Assembly: GCA_029863175.1 (NCBI GenBank) | Contig: JAOTVX010000042.1 | Coordinates: forward strand, 1-32,695 | From: Betaproteobacteria bacterium | GTDB taxonomy: Bacteria > Pseudomonadota > Gammaproteobacteria > Burkholderiales > SG8-41 | Length of the DNA stretch: 32,695 nucleotides | Reading direction: 5' to 3' | Shown here: positions 10,789 to 18,751 of the stretch, one piece after another | How positions within the stretch are numbered: position 1 is the stretch's first letter | How the letters are laid out: the number at the start of each line of letters is the position of its first letter | The notes under the pieces: generated by a model | Databases searched by the model: none | Told to the model about the DNA's origin: nothing | Seen by the model: the letters and a program-made list of their open reading frames with translations, nothing else | Position numbers and translations under genes: made by a program

Positions 10789-10838
10789 GCGCTGCAGTGC
10801 GTCGCAGCCAGTCGTTCATTTTTCTAGGGGGATGATCA

Positions 10839-11816
10839 ATGAAAGCGGAAAGTCTTGTTGTGCTCACGGCGATAGCGGTGATCGGTGCGACCGCGGCACA
10901 TGCCCAGTCAGCGAGCGGCTATCCGACACGCGCAGTTCGCATCATCGTCCCGTTCTCCGCGGGTGGAAACGTGGACCTCGTGGCGCGGGCCCTAGCGCCG
11001 CAGCTGAGCAAGGGCCTCGGGCGGCAGGTAATCGTCGAGAACCGGCCCGGCGCAAGCGGTTTGCCTGGCGCGCAGTTCGTCAGCCGGTCCAAGCCCGATG
11101 GCTACACGCTGCTCGCGATGGCGAACACGTTCGCGGTGGCGCCTTCCGTAGTGCGCAATCCCGGCTACGATCCGCTCAAGGATTTCGCCGGCATCTCGCT
11201 CACGTGCCTCGTGCCGCAGGTGCTAGTGGTGACTCCGTCGCTTCCCGTGCGCTCGGTGAAGGAGCTGGTCGCGCTCGCGAAGTCAAAGCCGGGCGAAATC
11301 TCGTACGCCTCGGCGGGCATCGGCGGCACCGGCCACATGGCGGCCGAGCTGTTCAACAGCGACGCCAAGATCAAGATGCTGCACGTGCCCTACAAGGGCA
11401 ACGCCCAGGCAATCGTGGACGTCATGAGCGGACAGGTGATGATGATGTTCGACCAAGTGAGCACTTCGCTGGGCCACGTCAAGGCCGGCAAGCTGCGGGC
11501 GCTCGCCGTGACGAGCCGCAAACGCTCGCCGCTGTTCCCCGACCTCCCGACCATCGACGAGTCAGGCGTGCGGGGCTATGAGGACATCACTTTCAACGGC
11601 CTGATGGCGCGCGCTGGGACGCCGAAAGGGATTCTGGCGCGGCTGAATGCGGAGGTTGCCAAGGCCGTGCGCGTGCAGACGCTGCACGACCGGTTCCTGG
11701 AGCGCGGCGTCGAGCTGACGTCGAGTCCATCGCCTGAGAGCTTCACGGCCTATGTTGAGGCCGAATTTCACAAGAAGGCGAAGCTCGCGCGCCAGGCGGG
11801 AATTAGACCTCGGTGA
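10839..11816 (+). CDS. TctC/Bug-family periplasmic solute-binding protein
   Basis: Periplasmic binding component of a tripartite tricarboxylate-type transporter; the ligand is probably an organic acid but unknown. The 325-residue product has a Sec signal peptide (hydrophobic residues 6-20) with likely cleavage after AHA at residue 22. The family marks are YPTRAVRIIVPFSAGGNVDL, VENRPGASGLPGAQFV, YTLLAMANTFAVAP, VPYKGNAQAIVDVMSGQV and LRALAVTSRKRSPLFPDLP. Length is normal. The start follows tagggggatgatca. The TctA/TctB membrane subunits are not in the window; orphan Bug genes are common in Burkholderiales. It leads a same-strand group with an amidohydrolase, a UGSC-type protein and an SDR, suggesting capture of the substrate they act on. 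Confidence 0.93.
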   Translation: MKAESLVVLTAIAVIGATAAHAQSASGYPTRAVRIIVPFSAGGNVDLVARALAPQLSKGLGRQVIVENRPGASGLPGAQFVSRSKPDGYTLLAMANTFAVAPSVVRNPGYDPLKDFAGISLTCLVPQVLVVTPSLPVRSVKELVALAKSKPGEISYASAGIGGTGHMAAELFNSDAKIKMLHVPYKGNAQAIVDVMSGQVMMMFDQVSTSLGHVKAGKLRALAVTSRKRSPLFPDLPTIDESGVRGYEDITFNGLMARAGTPKGILARLNAEVAKAVRVQTLHDRFLERGVELTSSPSPESFTAYVEAEFHKKAKLARQAGIRPR

Positions 11817-11878
11817 TGACTGACGACTGAAGATTCACGACTCGCGAATTACGGCTTTCAATTAAGTAAAGGAGAGAA

Positions 11879-12742
11879 ATGTCGGTGCATGGCGAAGGCG
11901 CGCCGGATTTTAGGGCGCCGCCGGGCAGCTGCGACGCCCATTTTCACGTCTTCGGCCCCGGCGAGCGCTATCCCTATAGCGCGGACTTGCGCTACAAGCC
12001 GCCGCTGGCGCCGCTCGAGGATTACCTCGAGCTCGCGCGGCATCTGGGCATCGAGCGTCACGTGTTTGTGCAGCCGAGCGCTTACGGGCGCGACAACGCC
12101 TGCCTGCTCGATGCGCTGCGCGCGGTCGGCAGCAAGTGCCGGGGCATCGTCGATATGGACGAGAACATTCCGGACGCCGAGCTCGACCGCCTCAATGGCC
12201 TCGGCGTGCGCGGCGTGCGCGTGAACGTCAATCCGATCAAGCCGCCCGAGCCAGGGTTTTCGAAGACGATGCTGGCTCGCATCGAGCGGCTGGATCAGCG
12301 CTGCGCGGAGATCGGCTGGATGCTCGATTTTTTGACGCCCGGCTGGCTTACGCAGGAGCTGTTGCCCACGCTGAACAAGCTCAAGGTGACGTTCACTGTC
12401 GCGCACATGGGAATGTTCCTGGCGCGCGACGGCGTGAAGCAGCCCGGTTTTCAACAGTTCCTCGATTTCCTGCGCGACGGGTCCGGCCGGTCCTGGGTGA
12501 AGCTCACCGGCGTCTACCGCATGTCTGTCACACCCCGTTTCACGGACGCCGACCCGATGGCACGCGCGTTGATCGAAGCGGTTCCGGACCGGCTTATCTG
12601 GGGCAGCGACTATCCGCACCTTTCCTTCGCGGATAAGGTAGGCTCGGTGGAGCTGTTTAACCTGCTTGGGCGCTGGGCGCCGGAGGAGGCGACGCGACGG
12701 AAGATCCTGGTCGACAATCCGGCGCGGCTATTCCGATTCTAA
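11879..12742 (+). CDS. Amidohydrolase_2 family hydrolase, LigI-like
   Basis: Metal-dependent TIM-barrel hydrolase of the amidohydrolase_2 group, which contains 2-pyrone-4,6-dicarboxylate lactonase (LigI) and related lactonases and decarboxylases. The 287-residue protein has the first metal motif CDAHFHVFG (Asp19, His21, His23), a strand-end histidine in TVAHMG and the catalytic aspartate in WGSDYPHL. The C terminus, ILVDNPARLFRF, is typical. The start at 11879 has a strong ribosome binding site (aaaggagagaa). By its neighbours it probably hydrolyses a lactone or ring-derived acid in the same pathway, but the substrate is inferred only. Confidence 0.9.
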   Translation: MSVHGEGAPDFRAPPGSCDAHFHVFGPGERYPYSADLRYKPPLAPLEDYLELARHLGIERHVFVQPSAYGRDNACLLDALRAVGSKCRGIVDMDENIPDAELDRLNGLGVRGVRVNVNPIKPPEPGFSKTMLARIERLDQRCAEIGWMLDFLTPGWLTQELLPTLNKLKVTFTVAHMGMFLARDGVKQPGFQQFLDFLRDGSGRSWVKLTGVYRMSVTPRFTDADPMARALIEAVPDRLIWGSDYPHLSFADKVGSVELFNLLGRWAPEEATRRKILVDNPARLFRF

Positions 12743-12743
12743 A

Positions 12744-12912
12744 CCCCGTGAACAGTGACCGGTGACCCCTCATGAGAAGAACTGGTGATGACAACCGGTG
12801 ATGAGTACTGGTAACGGAAACTGGTGATGAGCAACGCGCTCTCACCGGACTCCGGGTTTTTCATCACCATCTTTCATCACCAGTAACCCGTCACCAGTAA
12901 CTCACCATCCCG
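12744..12912. repeat. Inverted arrays: gtgatg words, then catcacc words
   Basis: The left part repeats (a)ctggtgatga and related words; the right part (from about 12863) repeats catcaccatc, catcaccagtaacc and cgtcaccagtaac. The halves are reverse complements, so the spacer could form a long imperfect hairpin. It separates the amidohydrolase gene from the next start codon. Confidence 0.75.
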
Positions 12913-12955
12913 TCGGCCAGTTAGACTAGTAGTCTGTCATCAAGGGAGCACGCTG

Positions 12956-14686
12956 ATGGTCAAGATCGAATTCCACGATCCGTCGGGACGCCTGGAGGTC
13001 ACGACGCCGCATGCGCCGCGGCTCGCGAGCCTAGAAGGCAAGCGCATCGGGTTCGTCAGCAACGAGCAGTGGCAGGCCTACCGCATGCTGCCGCTGTTGA
13101 AGGAGACGCTCGAGGCGGATTTCCCGGCCATCGAGGTGCTGCCAGTGGATGCGTTCCCCCAGGGCAACGCGTTGATCCCGACCGAAGAGACGGCGGCGCT
13201 GGTTGAGAAGAGCGGGGTCGATGCTGTCATCGTCGGCAACGCGGCTTGAGGGGCCTGCGCCACAGCATGCGGCCGTGCAGCCGCTAGATTCGAAGCGCTG
13301 GGAATCCCGACGGTCACATTGACGCGGACGGATTTTGTCGGTGTCATGAAGAATGCCGTCTCCGGCCTCGGGCTCGCGCCCGACGCGGCGATGGTCACGT
13401 TCCCGATCGAGTTGTTCCTGCCGGGCAGCGACATCGCGTCCGTCCGGGCGCGCAAGCGCGAGTTCTACGACGGGCTCACGCGCTGGAAGTCGGAGTTCGC
13501 CGGCGCCGCGCCCGGCGAGAAGCCGCTACTCTCCGTCGAGGCCGCGAGTCACGAAGAGGCGCTTTTCAAGGCCAACAACCTGCTTCTTACGAGTCTCTGG
13601 GGCGACGGCCTGCCCCTGTGGCCCGCGACGCGCACGCGCGTCGACTGGATTCTCAAGGGTTCGGTGTTGCCGCGAACGCATGTGCTTGGCAAGTTCCCGC
13701 CGCGCGGCGGTGTCACGACGATTGAGACCTGCGCCATCGCGCTTGCCATGGCGGGCGGGCGTCCCGAGTATCTCCCGGTGCTGGTCGCCGCAGTAGACGC
13801 CTGTCTCGACACGGAGTCTGGCTTCGATCAGTTGCAGGCCACCTCGGGCGGTCCGTTTCCGGCGGTCATCGTCAACGGGCCGATCCGCAAGCAGATCCGC
13901 TTGAATTCCGGATTCGGCTGTCTCGGACCGGACCCGCAGCACCCCGCGGGCGCGAGCATTGGGCGCGCGCTGCGGCTGCTCCAGCAGAACGTGGGCGGCG
14001 CGCTGCCGGGCACGGGCACGATGGCGATCTTCGGCGCCATGCGCTATACCAACGCCGTCTTCGGCGAGGACGAGGATGGCCTGCCGCCAGGCTGGCTGCC
14101 GCACGCCGCCGAGCGCCACGGCTTCGCGTCGGGCAGCGACTCGATCTCACTCGTGTTCGCGAGCGGCGTCACCAACATCCGCCGCCGCGGCGCGAAGAAA
14201 GAGACGCCGGAGGAAGATATTCTGAACGGCCTGCATCGCATGGCCGATTTCATGCGCACGCCCAACCTCGCCGCACTGGCCGGCTACGAGAAGGGCACGC
14301 CCGGCATCATGATGATTCCGCCGGTGGTGGCGCAGACTATGGCGGGGCTCGGCTGGACCAAACCGTCCGTCCGCGAATTCCTGTGGGAGCACTCCAGGAT
14401 CCCCTTGGAACAGATGCGCCGCGCCGGCGCGCCGGCCTGGATCGAGATCGACGCCAATCCGGTAACGCGCGCGAGTATCGATCTCGACCCATGGCCCATT
14501 TGCACGAAGCCCGACAACATCGTGTTCCTCGTCGCCGGCGGCTCGCATCCGACCCACAGTCAGTGGCTGCAGGCCCACTCGCCACGCGTGACCGGGCGCA
14601 TGATCACCCTGCCCGAATCCTTCGACCGGTTGCTCGCGGACGCGGACAGGGATCTGGGGTGCGGGGATGACGTCTGTTTGGTCTAA
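12956..14686 (+). CDS. UGSC-family selenoprotein candidate (TGA 98 read as Sec)
   Basis: The frame runs for 576 residues if the TGA at 13247-13249 (codon 98) is read as selenocysteine. No other stop interrupts it, and the second part has no ribosome binding site of its own. The start ATG follows aagggag. Residues 25-130 follow the UGSC domain: GKRIGFVSN, then VDAVIVGNAA, Sec98-Gly-Ala-Cys101, and FEALGIPTVTLTRTDF. In the known family this site is Sec or Cys in (U/C)GSC. The remaining 400 residues (with VNGPIRKQIRLNSGFGCLGP and GTGTMAIFGAMRY) I cannot name; the end has CGDDVCLV. A redox role is likely from the motif. The alternative is a nonsense-mutated pseudogene, made less likely by the position of the TGA and the hairpin after it. 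It lies between a LigI-like hydrolase and an SDR. Confidence 0.75.
13247..13284 (+). promoter_or_regulatory. Sec TGA codon with bSECIS-like hairpin
   Basis: After the in-frame TGA (13247-13249), GCGGC (13269-13273) pairs with GCCGC (13280-13284) around the loop cgtgca. The loop holds GU at 13275-13276, that is 25 bases lie between the TGA and the G. Bacterial SECIS elements bound by SelB need a small stem-loop with G and U in the apical loop about 16-37 nt after the UGA. An alternative fold, GGCC with GGCC (13252-13255 with 13271-13274), would compete. Sequence-based only; the structure was not computed. Confidence 0.6.
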
Positions 14687-14691
14687 GAAAG

Positions 14692-14762
14692 TGACGGGTG
14701 ACGGGTGATGAGTGACGAAGTGATGATAGTAAATCTGCGTTCATCTGCGGCTAATATTTGGT
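14692..14762. repeat. gtgacgg heptads and 'atctgcg' word repeat
   Basis: Heptads gtgacgg, gtgacgg, gtgatga, gtgacga lie at 14692-14719. They are followed by aaatctgcgttcatctgcgg and ctaatatt, the same word repeat as at 8190-8226. Confidence 0.75.
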
Positions 14763-14838
14763 TTTTGACGTTCCGTTTTACGTTTTACGATTCACGGCAA
14801 TTGGACCGGTCACCGGTCACTCAAGAAAAGGAGGGGGA

Positions 14839-15633
14839 ATGGATCTGGGAATCAAGGGACGCTCGGCGATCGTGACGGGCGGCAGCCGCGGTATCGGACG
14901 GGAGACCGCGCGCCAGTTTCTCGAGGAGGGCGTGCGGGTCACGATCTGCGGCCGCAACCAGGAAACGCTCGAGCAGACGCGTGCGGAACTCGCGAAAGCG
15001 ACCGGCGGGGAAATTCATGCGGTCGTCGCCGACACGATCAAGGAACAGGACATCGGGCGGCTCGTGGACAGCGCCAGGCAGAAATTCGGCGCGGTGGATA
15101 TCCTGGTCAACAACGCCGGCCAGATGTACTCTGGCCGCTTTGCCGTGATGAACGATGCGGGCCTCAAGGAACAGCTCGAGACCAAGGTGTTCGGGTTCCT
15201 GCGGGCGATCCGGCTCGTCTACCCGTCGATGAAAGAGCGGCGCTGGGGGCGCATCGTCAACATGATCGGGGGTGCCGGCAAGGAGCCCGACCCGTACATG
15301 TTTGGCAGCGGGATCACCAATAGCGGGCTGCTCAACATCACCAAGTCGCTTTCGACCGAGTTCGGCGAGGACAACGTGCTCGTCAACGCGGTCTGCCCGG
15401 GATGGGTCGACACCAACCTCTGGCAGCGCAACGCCCAGGGCCTCGCCTCCGAACTCGGCGCCCGGTCGGAAGAAGAGGCTCGGCGGCTTGCGGCGCGCAA
15501 GAACGCGCTCAACCGCTTCGGCAAGCCCGAGGAACTCGCAAACGCGATCGTGTTTCTATGCTCCGAGCGCGCGAGCTATATCACCGGCGTGTCAGTCAAC
15601 CTGGACGGGGGACGACTCAAGTCACTTTGGTAG
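14839..15633 (+). CDS. Short-chain dehydrogenase/reductase family protein
   Basis: Rossmann-fold NAD(P)-binding protein of the SDR superfamily. The 264-residue form starts MDLGIKGRSA at 14839 behind a very strong ribosome binding site (aaggaggggg). Nucleotide binding is shown by TGGSRGIGRE (13-22), CGRN (38-40) and NNAG (91-94). In the usual active-site region the sequence is PDPYMFGSGITNSGLLNITK. Tyr153 is present, but the Lys expected four residues later is Ser157, so the canonical YxxxK pair is absent; LNITK provides a later Lys169. The downstream CPGWVDTNL and ITGVSVNLDGG are ordinary. It may belong to a divergent SDR group with altered catalysis. By context it acts in the same pathway as the amidohydrolase and UGSC protein. 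Confidence 0.9.
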   Translation: MDLGIKGRSAIVTGGSRGIGRETARQFLEEGVRVTICGRNQETLEQTRAELAKATGGEIHAVVADTIKEQDIGRLVDSARQKFGAVDILVNNAGQMYSGRFAVMNDAGLKEQLETKVFGFLRAIRLVYPSMKERRWGRIVNMIGGAGKEPDPYMFGSGITNSGLLNITKSLSTEFGEDNVLVNAVCPGWVDTNLWQRNAQGLASELGARSEEEARRLAARKNALNRFGKPEELANAIVFLCSERASYITGVSVNLDGGRLKSLW

Positions 15634-15796
15634 TTGCCTGGTAACTAAGTGACCAAGCGACTAAGAGCGGGTAACGAGATCAAGAACAGCAGCCGCAGAT
15701 AAACGCAGAAAAAAGCTTGATATTGCTCAAGAAGTCCGTTTTATCCGTGTCTGTCAAAATCATCGGCCACGGAATCACACGGAATGACACAGCAGC

Positions 15797-15825
15797 AAAA
15801 GGCCCGGCGCATTACACGCCGAGCC
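15797..15825 (-). terminator. Intrinsic terminator of the treT-like gene
   Basis: On the minus strand GGCTCGGCG and CGCCGGGCC form a 9-bp stem (one G-T pair) around tgtaatg, followed by TTTT. It lies 40 bases after the stop codon at 15865. The rest of 15634-15864 holds word repeats (gcagataaacgcag near 15697) and no gene. Confidence 0.8.
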
Positions 15826-15864
15826 GTCGCACCACGGCGCAAACGGGGAGAGTTGAGAAGGGTT

Positions 15865-17370
15865 CTACCTGGATTTGTTCTTAACGCGCCCGGTTTTTTG
15901 TCTTTCAGTGACGGAGGCCAGGACGCGCAGCCAGGAAGCCACTTGTTGGAAGACCAGGAACATTTCGTGGACGCGCCGTTGAGCGTTGCGTCCCCATAAA
16001 TGCCGAGTATCGGGGTCTTGAAGCATCTCATCGAGCGCTTTGGCCACGTCATCCGGATCGTCGGGCGAAGACAGGGTCTTACCGTCCACGCCTTCCTGGA
16101 TCTGCTGTCGAATTCCACAGGCATTGGATCCGAGAACGGAAATGCGTTTCCACATGGCTTCGGTTACGGTAAGCCCGAATCCCTCCTGGATCGAATTCTG
16201 GACCACAATTGTGGAACATCGTTGCAGGGCATTGACCATCAGGGCATTTTCGCGGCGAGAGACCATCGGAAGCGTCAGCAGCATCACGTCCTGCTGCATT
16301 TCCTTGTCAAGGGATGTGTATTGAGAGCAAAGTTTTCTCAAAACGTCCAGGGCCTCGGGGTCATCCTGCACCGATTCAGTGTCTGGACCGGCTAGGACCA
16401 AGCGGGTTATTCCGAGACGCTTGCGGTGAACGGGATCGCGGTCGTATTGGCCTTCATGCAAACGACTCTTCAAGCGAACGAAGGCTTCCAATAGTGGCGC
16501 AAATCCCTTCAACCGATCCCAACGTGAGATTTGCGTGATGATCGGGCGATGGAGCAGACCGAAATCGCCTCTCTCGACGGGGCTTCCAAATGTGGCGTCG
16601 GGCAACAGGCGCCGGGCCGGCGCGGCGAATCTCTGATCCAGCACCGGTTGAAAAGGCGCGGCCATCGATGCATTACAGAGCACTTCGACGACGCGGTGGA
16701 GCGAGAGCTCACGGTTCTTGTCACTTAGGGGATCGATAGCGGGATGGATGATCGATGAACGATGAGTCAGATAGTCCGGAATATACTCGTGAGCGCTGAA
16801 GACTACCTGATCGTAAGGCATGACGTAGGGACGGAGAAAGGACCATGCGGCTCGGGTCTGGTCCACATCCCGATCCAGTCCAATATGACATCTCCAGATC
16901 ATCGGGTTCTTGATTCGCTCCTTTATCAGCGAGCCTACTCCCAAGGGCTGCGGATCATGAACCACCAAAATGTCCGTCGGATTTATGTTGGGAGAGAGCT
17001 CGTCGGCCAGTTGGTGGCTGATTTGATCGTAGACCGCCTGCTCTTCCGAAGTAATTTTGGGGTCCCCTTCACCGTGAATTAAATTGTGCATGCGCTTGGT
17101 GAAGCGGAAAAAGTCGGCATTATCGGTTTTGATTACGGCCCAGACCGTAATGACGCCCAGATCTCGCAGCAGAGAGATCACTTTGGGGAGCATCTCCGCA
17201 ACGCCGCCCCCTTGAGCGGTAGAGTTAATCATCCAGACCTTACGGCCTCTCAATTGGCGAAGCAGAGGTCTACCTTCATTTCGCAGCTTTTGAACGGCGG
17301 CGCTGAGAAACGCAAGTTGCCCGTAATCTTCCAAGTCGGGCCGCGTCGGAACGTCAACCATTTCAATCAT
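15865..17370 (-). CDS. treT: TreT-like trehalose glycosyltransferring synthase (GT4)
   Basis: Likely makes trehalose from a nucleotide-sugar glucose donor and glucose (TreT reaction) or is a related trehalose phosphorylase-type GT4 enzyme, in the cytoplasm. Diagnostic segments are NSTAQGGGVAEMLPKVI, FFRFTKRMHNLIHG, LVVHDPQPLG, IWRCHIGLD, HPAIDPLSDKN, ITQISRWDRLKGF and SIQEGFGLTVTEAMW. The last carries the Glu-x7-Glu donor site. The 501 residues exceed archaeal TreT (about 410); the extra length lies mainly around 235-275 and in an N-terminal extension. AAGGAT lies nine bases before the ATG at 17370. GC content is visibly lower than in most neighbours, which suggests transfer. An intrinsic terminator follows. 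Confidence 0.85.
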   Translation of the reverse strand: MIEMVDVPTRPDLEDYGQLAFLSAAVQKLRNEGRPLLRQLRGRKVWMINSTAQGGGVAEMLPKVISLLRDLGVITVWAVIKTDNADFFRFTKRMHNLIHGEGDPKITSEEQAVYDQISHQLADELSPNINPTDILVVHDPQPLGVGSLIKERIKNPMIWRCHIGLDRDVDQTRAAWSFLRPYVMPYDQVVFSAHEYIPDYLTHRSSIIHPAIDPLSDKNRELSLHRVVEVLCNASMAAPFQPVLDQRFAAPARRLLPDATFGSPVERGDFGLLHRPIITQISRWDRLKGFAPLLEAFVRLKSRLHEGQYDRDPVHRKRLGITRLVLAGPDTESVQDDPEALDVLRKLCSQYTSLDKEMQQDVMLLTLPMVSRRENALMVNALQRCSTIVVQNSIQEGFGLTVTEAMWKRISVLGSNACGIRQQIQEGVDGKTLSSPDDPDDVAKALDEMLQDPDTRHLWGRNAQRRVHEMFLVFQQVASWLRVLASVTERQKTGRVKNKSR

Positions 17371-17845
17371 CAGAAGAATCCTTTTCTACAGGTTTAGCAA
17401 AGCTTTGCTGGAGTTTTCTGACGGGGGCTTATTTCTTGTTGAATCAGCGGAAGAAGGCAATGCCAAAGTCGAACAAGGAGATATGGTGATGAACAACAAG
17501 ATTTTACTGGGATTGGGAGTATTTGTTTGATTCTGTTGGTCCGTGCCGGCCTTGAGCGGGATCAGAGTTCAGTTGCCGAGCAACCTATCCTACTCGCGGA
17601 ACCTGGCGAGGGCCCGCTTCTGGCCCAAAGCAAACACTGCCTGTTAGATGCAATCGCGACTATTAAACCTTTACCGAGGAGTGCTTGGGTGTGTCCGTGT
17701 GTTTCCGTGGCTCAAAGAGTTTTTTGAGATCGCTGCCGGCCACTTAGTAGCTTAGTCACTCAAACGGCAGCGGCAAAAGCGAAGGGCGCCGGTTCCAGAA
17801 GGAACTCAGCGCCCCGTGACGCGGGGGATATCGCGTAGTCGTCGC
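17371..17845. other. 475-base gap with a possible broken small gene
   Basis: No intact gene. At 17475-17480 AAGGAG stands eight bases before an ATG (17489) that opens MNNKILLGLGVFV and then meets TGA at 17528. Read on past it, the frame continues FCWSVPALSG for about 35 more residues to a TAG. A second frame from 17527 reads ILLVRAGLERDQ. This looks like a signal-peptide gene with a nonsense or frameshift mutation, but the remaining sequence is not recognisable. The word repeat gtgtccgtgtgtttccgtgg lies at 17690-17710, and the terminator of the Spy-like gene at 17784-17814. Confidence 0.35.
17784..17814 (-). terminator. Intrinsic terminator of the Spy-like gene
   Basis: GGGCGC (17784-17789) and GTTCC (17792-17796) pair with GGAAC (17801-17805) and GCGCCC (17809-17814) around agaa. 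On the minus strand the stem is followed by a T-rich stretch (ttcgctttt). It lies about 30 bases after the stop codon. Confidence 0.7.
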
Positions 17846-18532
17846 TTAGTTCCAGCGTCCCCGGCCGTAGCCACGCTGGTTCGCCTGGCCGAGCCGCGTA
17901 CCGCCGAAGTAGCGATCCGCGGTGGCTTTCTGCTCTGGCGTGAGCACCGCGAAGAGCTCTTTCACGGCAGCGCTCGTGGCTTGCATCTGCTCGGCGTGGA
18001 GTTTCATACGGCTCGCGTGCTGCTCGATGCGCTCAGCCGCCGATTCCGCGGTCGAGGGACCCTGCGCATGGAAGGCGACCATCGTCTCGACCTGGGTCTT
18101 GGTCTGCGTTGCGTAGGCCTCCCACGCCGATTCTTGGTCTGAGGTAATCTTCAGCTCATTCTTCAGGAACCCGAGACGGGCGTCCATGCGTTCGACCGGT
18201 CCGGCACCCGCTGCGCCAGGGCCGTACCCGCCGCGCGGCCCACCGCCGTAACCCATCATGCCGGGTCCGTGTCCGCCGCTCGGCCCACCGCCGTAACCCA
18301 TCATGCCGGGTCCGTGTCCGCCGCGCGGCCCACCGCCGTAACCCATCATGCCGGGTCCATGCGGGCCATCCCAGTGCCCCGCACTTGCCATCCCAGGACC
18401 GCCTGCGCCAAACGCGCATCCGTCCGACCCCGGTCCGAATCCAGCGGGAGGATCCGCGTAAACCACTGCACCTGCCGCCGCCAGACCCGCGGCTCCAAGC
18501 ATGCTAATCAGAATTTTTCGCGTGTTTCTCAT
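17846..18532 (-). CDS. Spy/CpxP-like periplasmic protein with GPGMM repeats
   Basis: Exported LTxxQ-type protein, probably a periplasmic chaperone or metal-binding stress protein. The 228-residue form begins MRNTRK at 18532 with GGAG six bases upstream. A signal peptide ends near AGAVVYA (residue 26). Residues 50-105 are Gly/Pro/Met/His-rich and contain three copies of a 15-residue unit, GPGMMGYGGGPRGGH, encoded by 45-bp direct repeats. The C-terminal half is helical, with ITSDQESAWEAYATQTK and LFAVLTPEQKATADRYF, the two LTxxQ-like motifs of Spy/CpxP. It is divergent from a two-component system whose sensor has the same GPGMM motif, suggesting that it is a target or feedback partner of that system. 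Confidence 0.85.
   Translation of the reverse strand: MRNTRKILISMLGAAGLAAAGAVVYADPPAGFGPGSDGCAFGAGGPGMASAGHWDGPHGPGMMGYGGGPRGGHGPGMMGYGGGPSGGHGPGMMGYGGGPRGGYGPGAAGAGPVERMDARLGFLKNELKITSDQESAWEAYATQTKTQVETMVAFHAQGPSTAESAAERIEQHASRMKLHAEQMQATSAAVKELFAVLTPEQKATADRYFGGTRLGQANQRGYGRGRWN
18232..18366. repeat. Three 45-bp direct repeats inside the Spy-like gene
   Basis: The unit containing cgcggcccaccgccgtaacc and catcatgccgggtccgtgtc occurs three times with one or two differences per copy. It encodes the GPGMMGYGGGPRGGH repeats and could expand or contract by slippage. Confidence 0.85.
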
Positions 18533-18663
18533 GGTCGTCTCCAATCGGTTGATACAGACTTGCCTTCGCGGGACGCTCGATTGGGTGAATCCTCATCGAA
18601 TATCCTCTGGCGAATCCATTTAAGCACCGGGATGTAACGGGAGATTGTCAAGAAACGCCTTTT

Positions 18664-18711
18664 TTGTATCGCAGTCCGACACCCCGGGAGGTTGTTACAC
18701 TGCGATACAAT
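18664..18711. promoter_or_regulatory. 12-bp inverted repeat with divergent -10-like sites
   Basis: TTGTATCGCAGT (18664-18675) and ACTGCGATACAA (18699-18710) are perfect reverse complements separated by 23 bases. The right arm runs into TACAAT (18706-18711), a good -10 box for the regulator gene starting at 18752. The left arm read on the minus strand gives TACAAA, a -10-like box towards the Spy-like gene. The symmetry fits one operator controlling both directions, probably bound by the adjacent OmpR-type regulator. That is inference; no -35 box is convincing. Confidence 0.6.
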
Positions 18712-18751
18712 TTTCCGGCGCCCCGAGCGCGATACCCGTTATACATGGACC

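Noticed and set aside
13252..13274. GGCC/GGCC stem as the SECIS
   Set aside because: Its four pairs need a large asymmetric loop and place no GU in the apical loop; the 13269-13284 stem fits the known requirement better.
13319..14686. Separate gene starting at the TTG of 13319
   Set aside because: No ribosome binding site precedes it, and the upstream frame continues into it in phase through a single TGA with the UGSC context.
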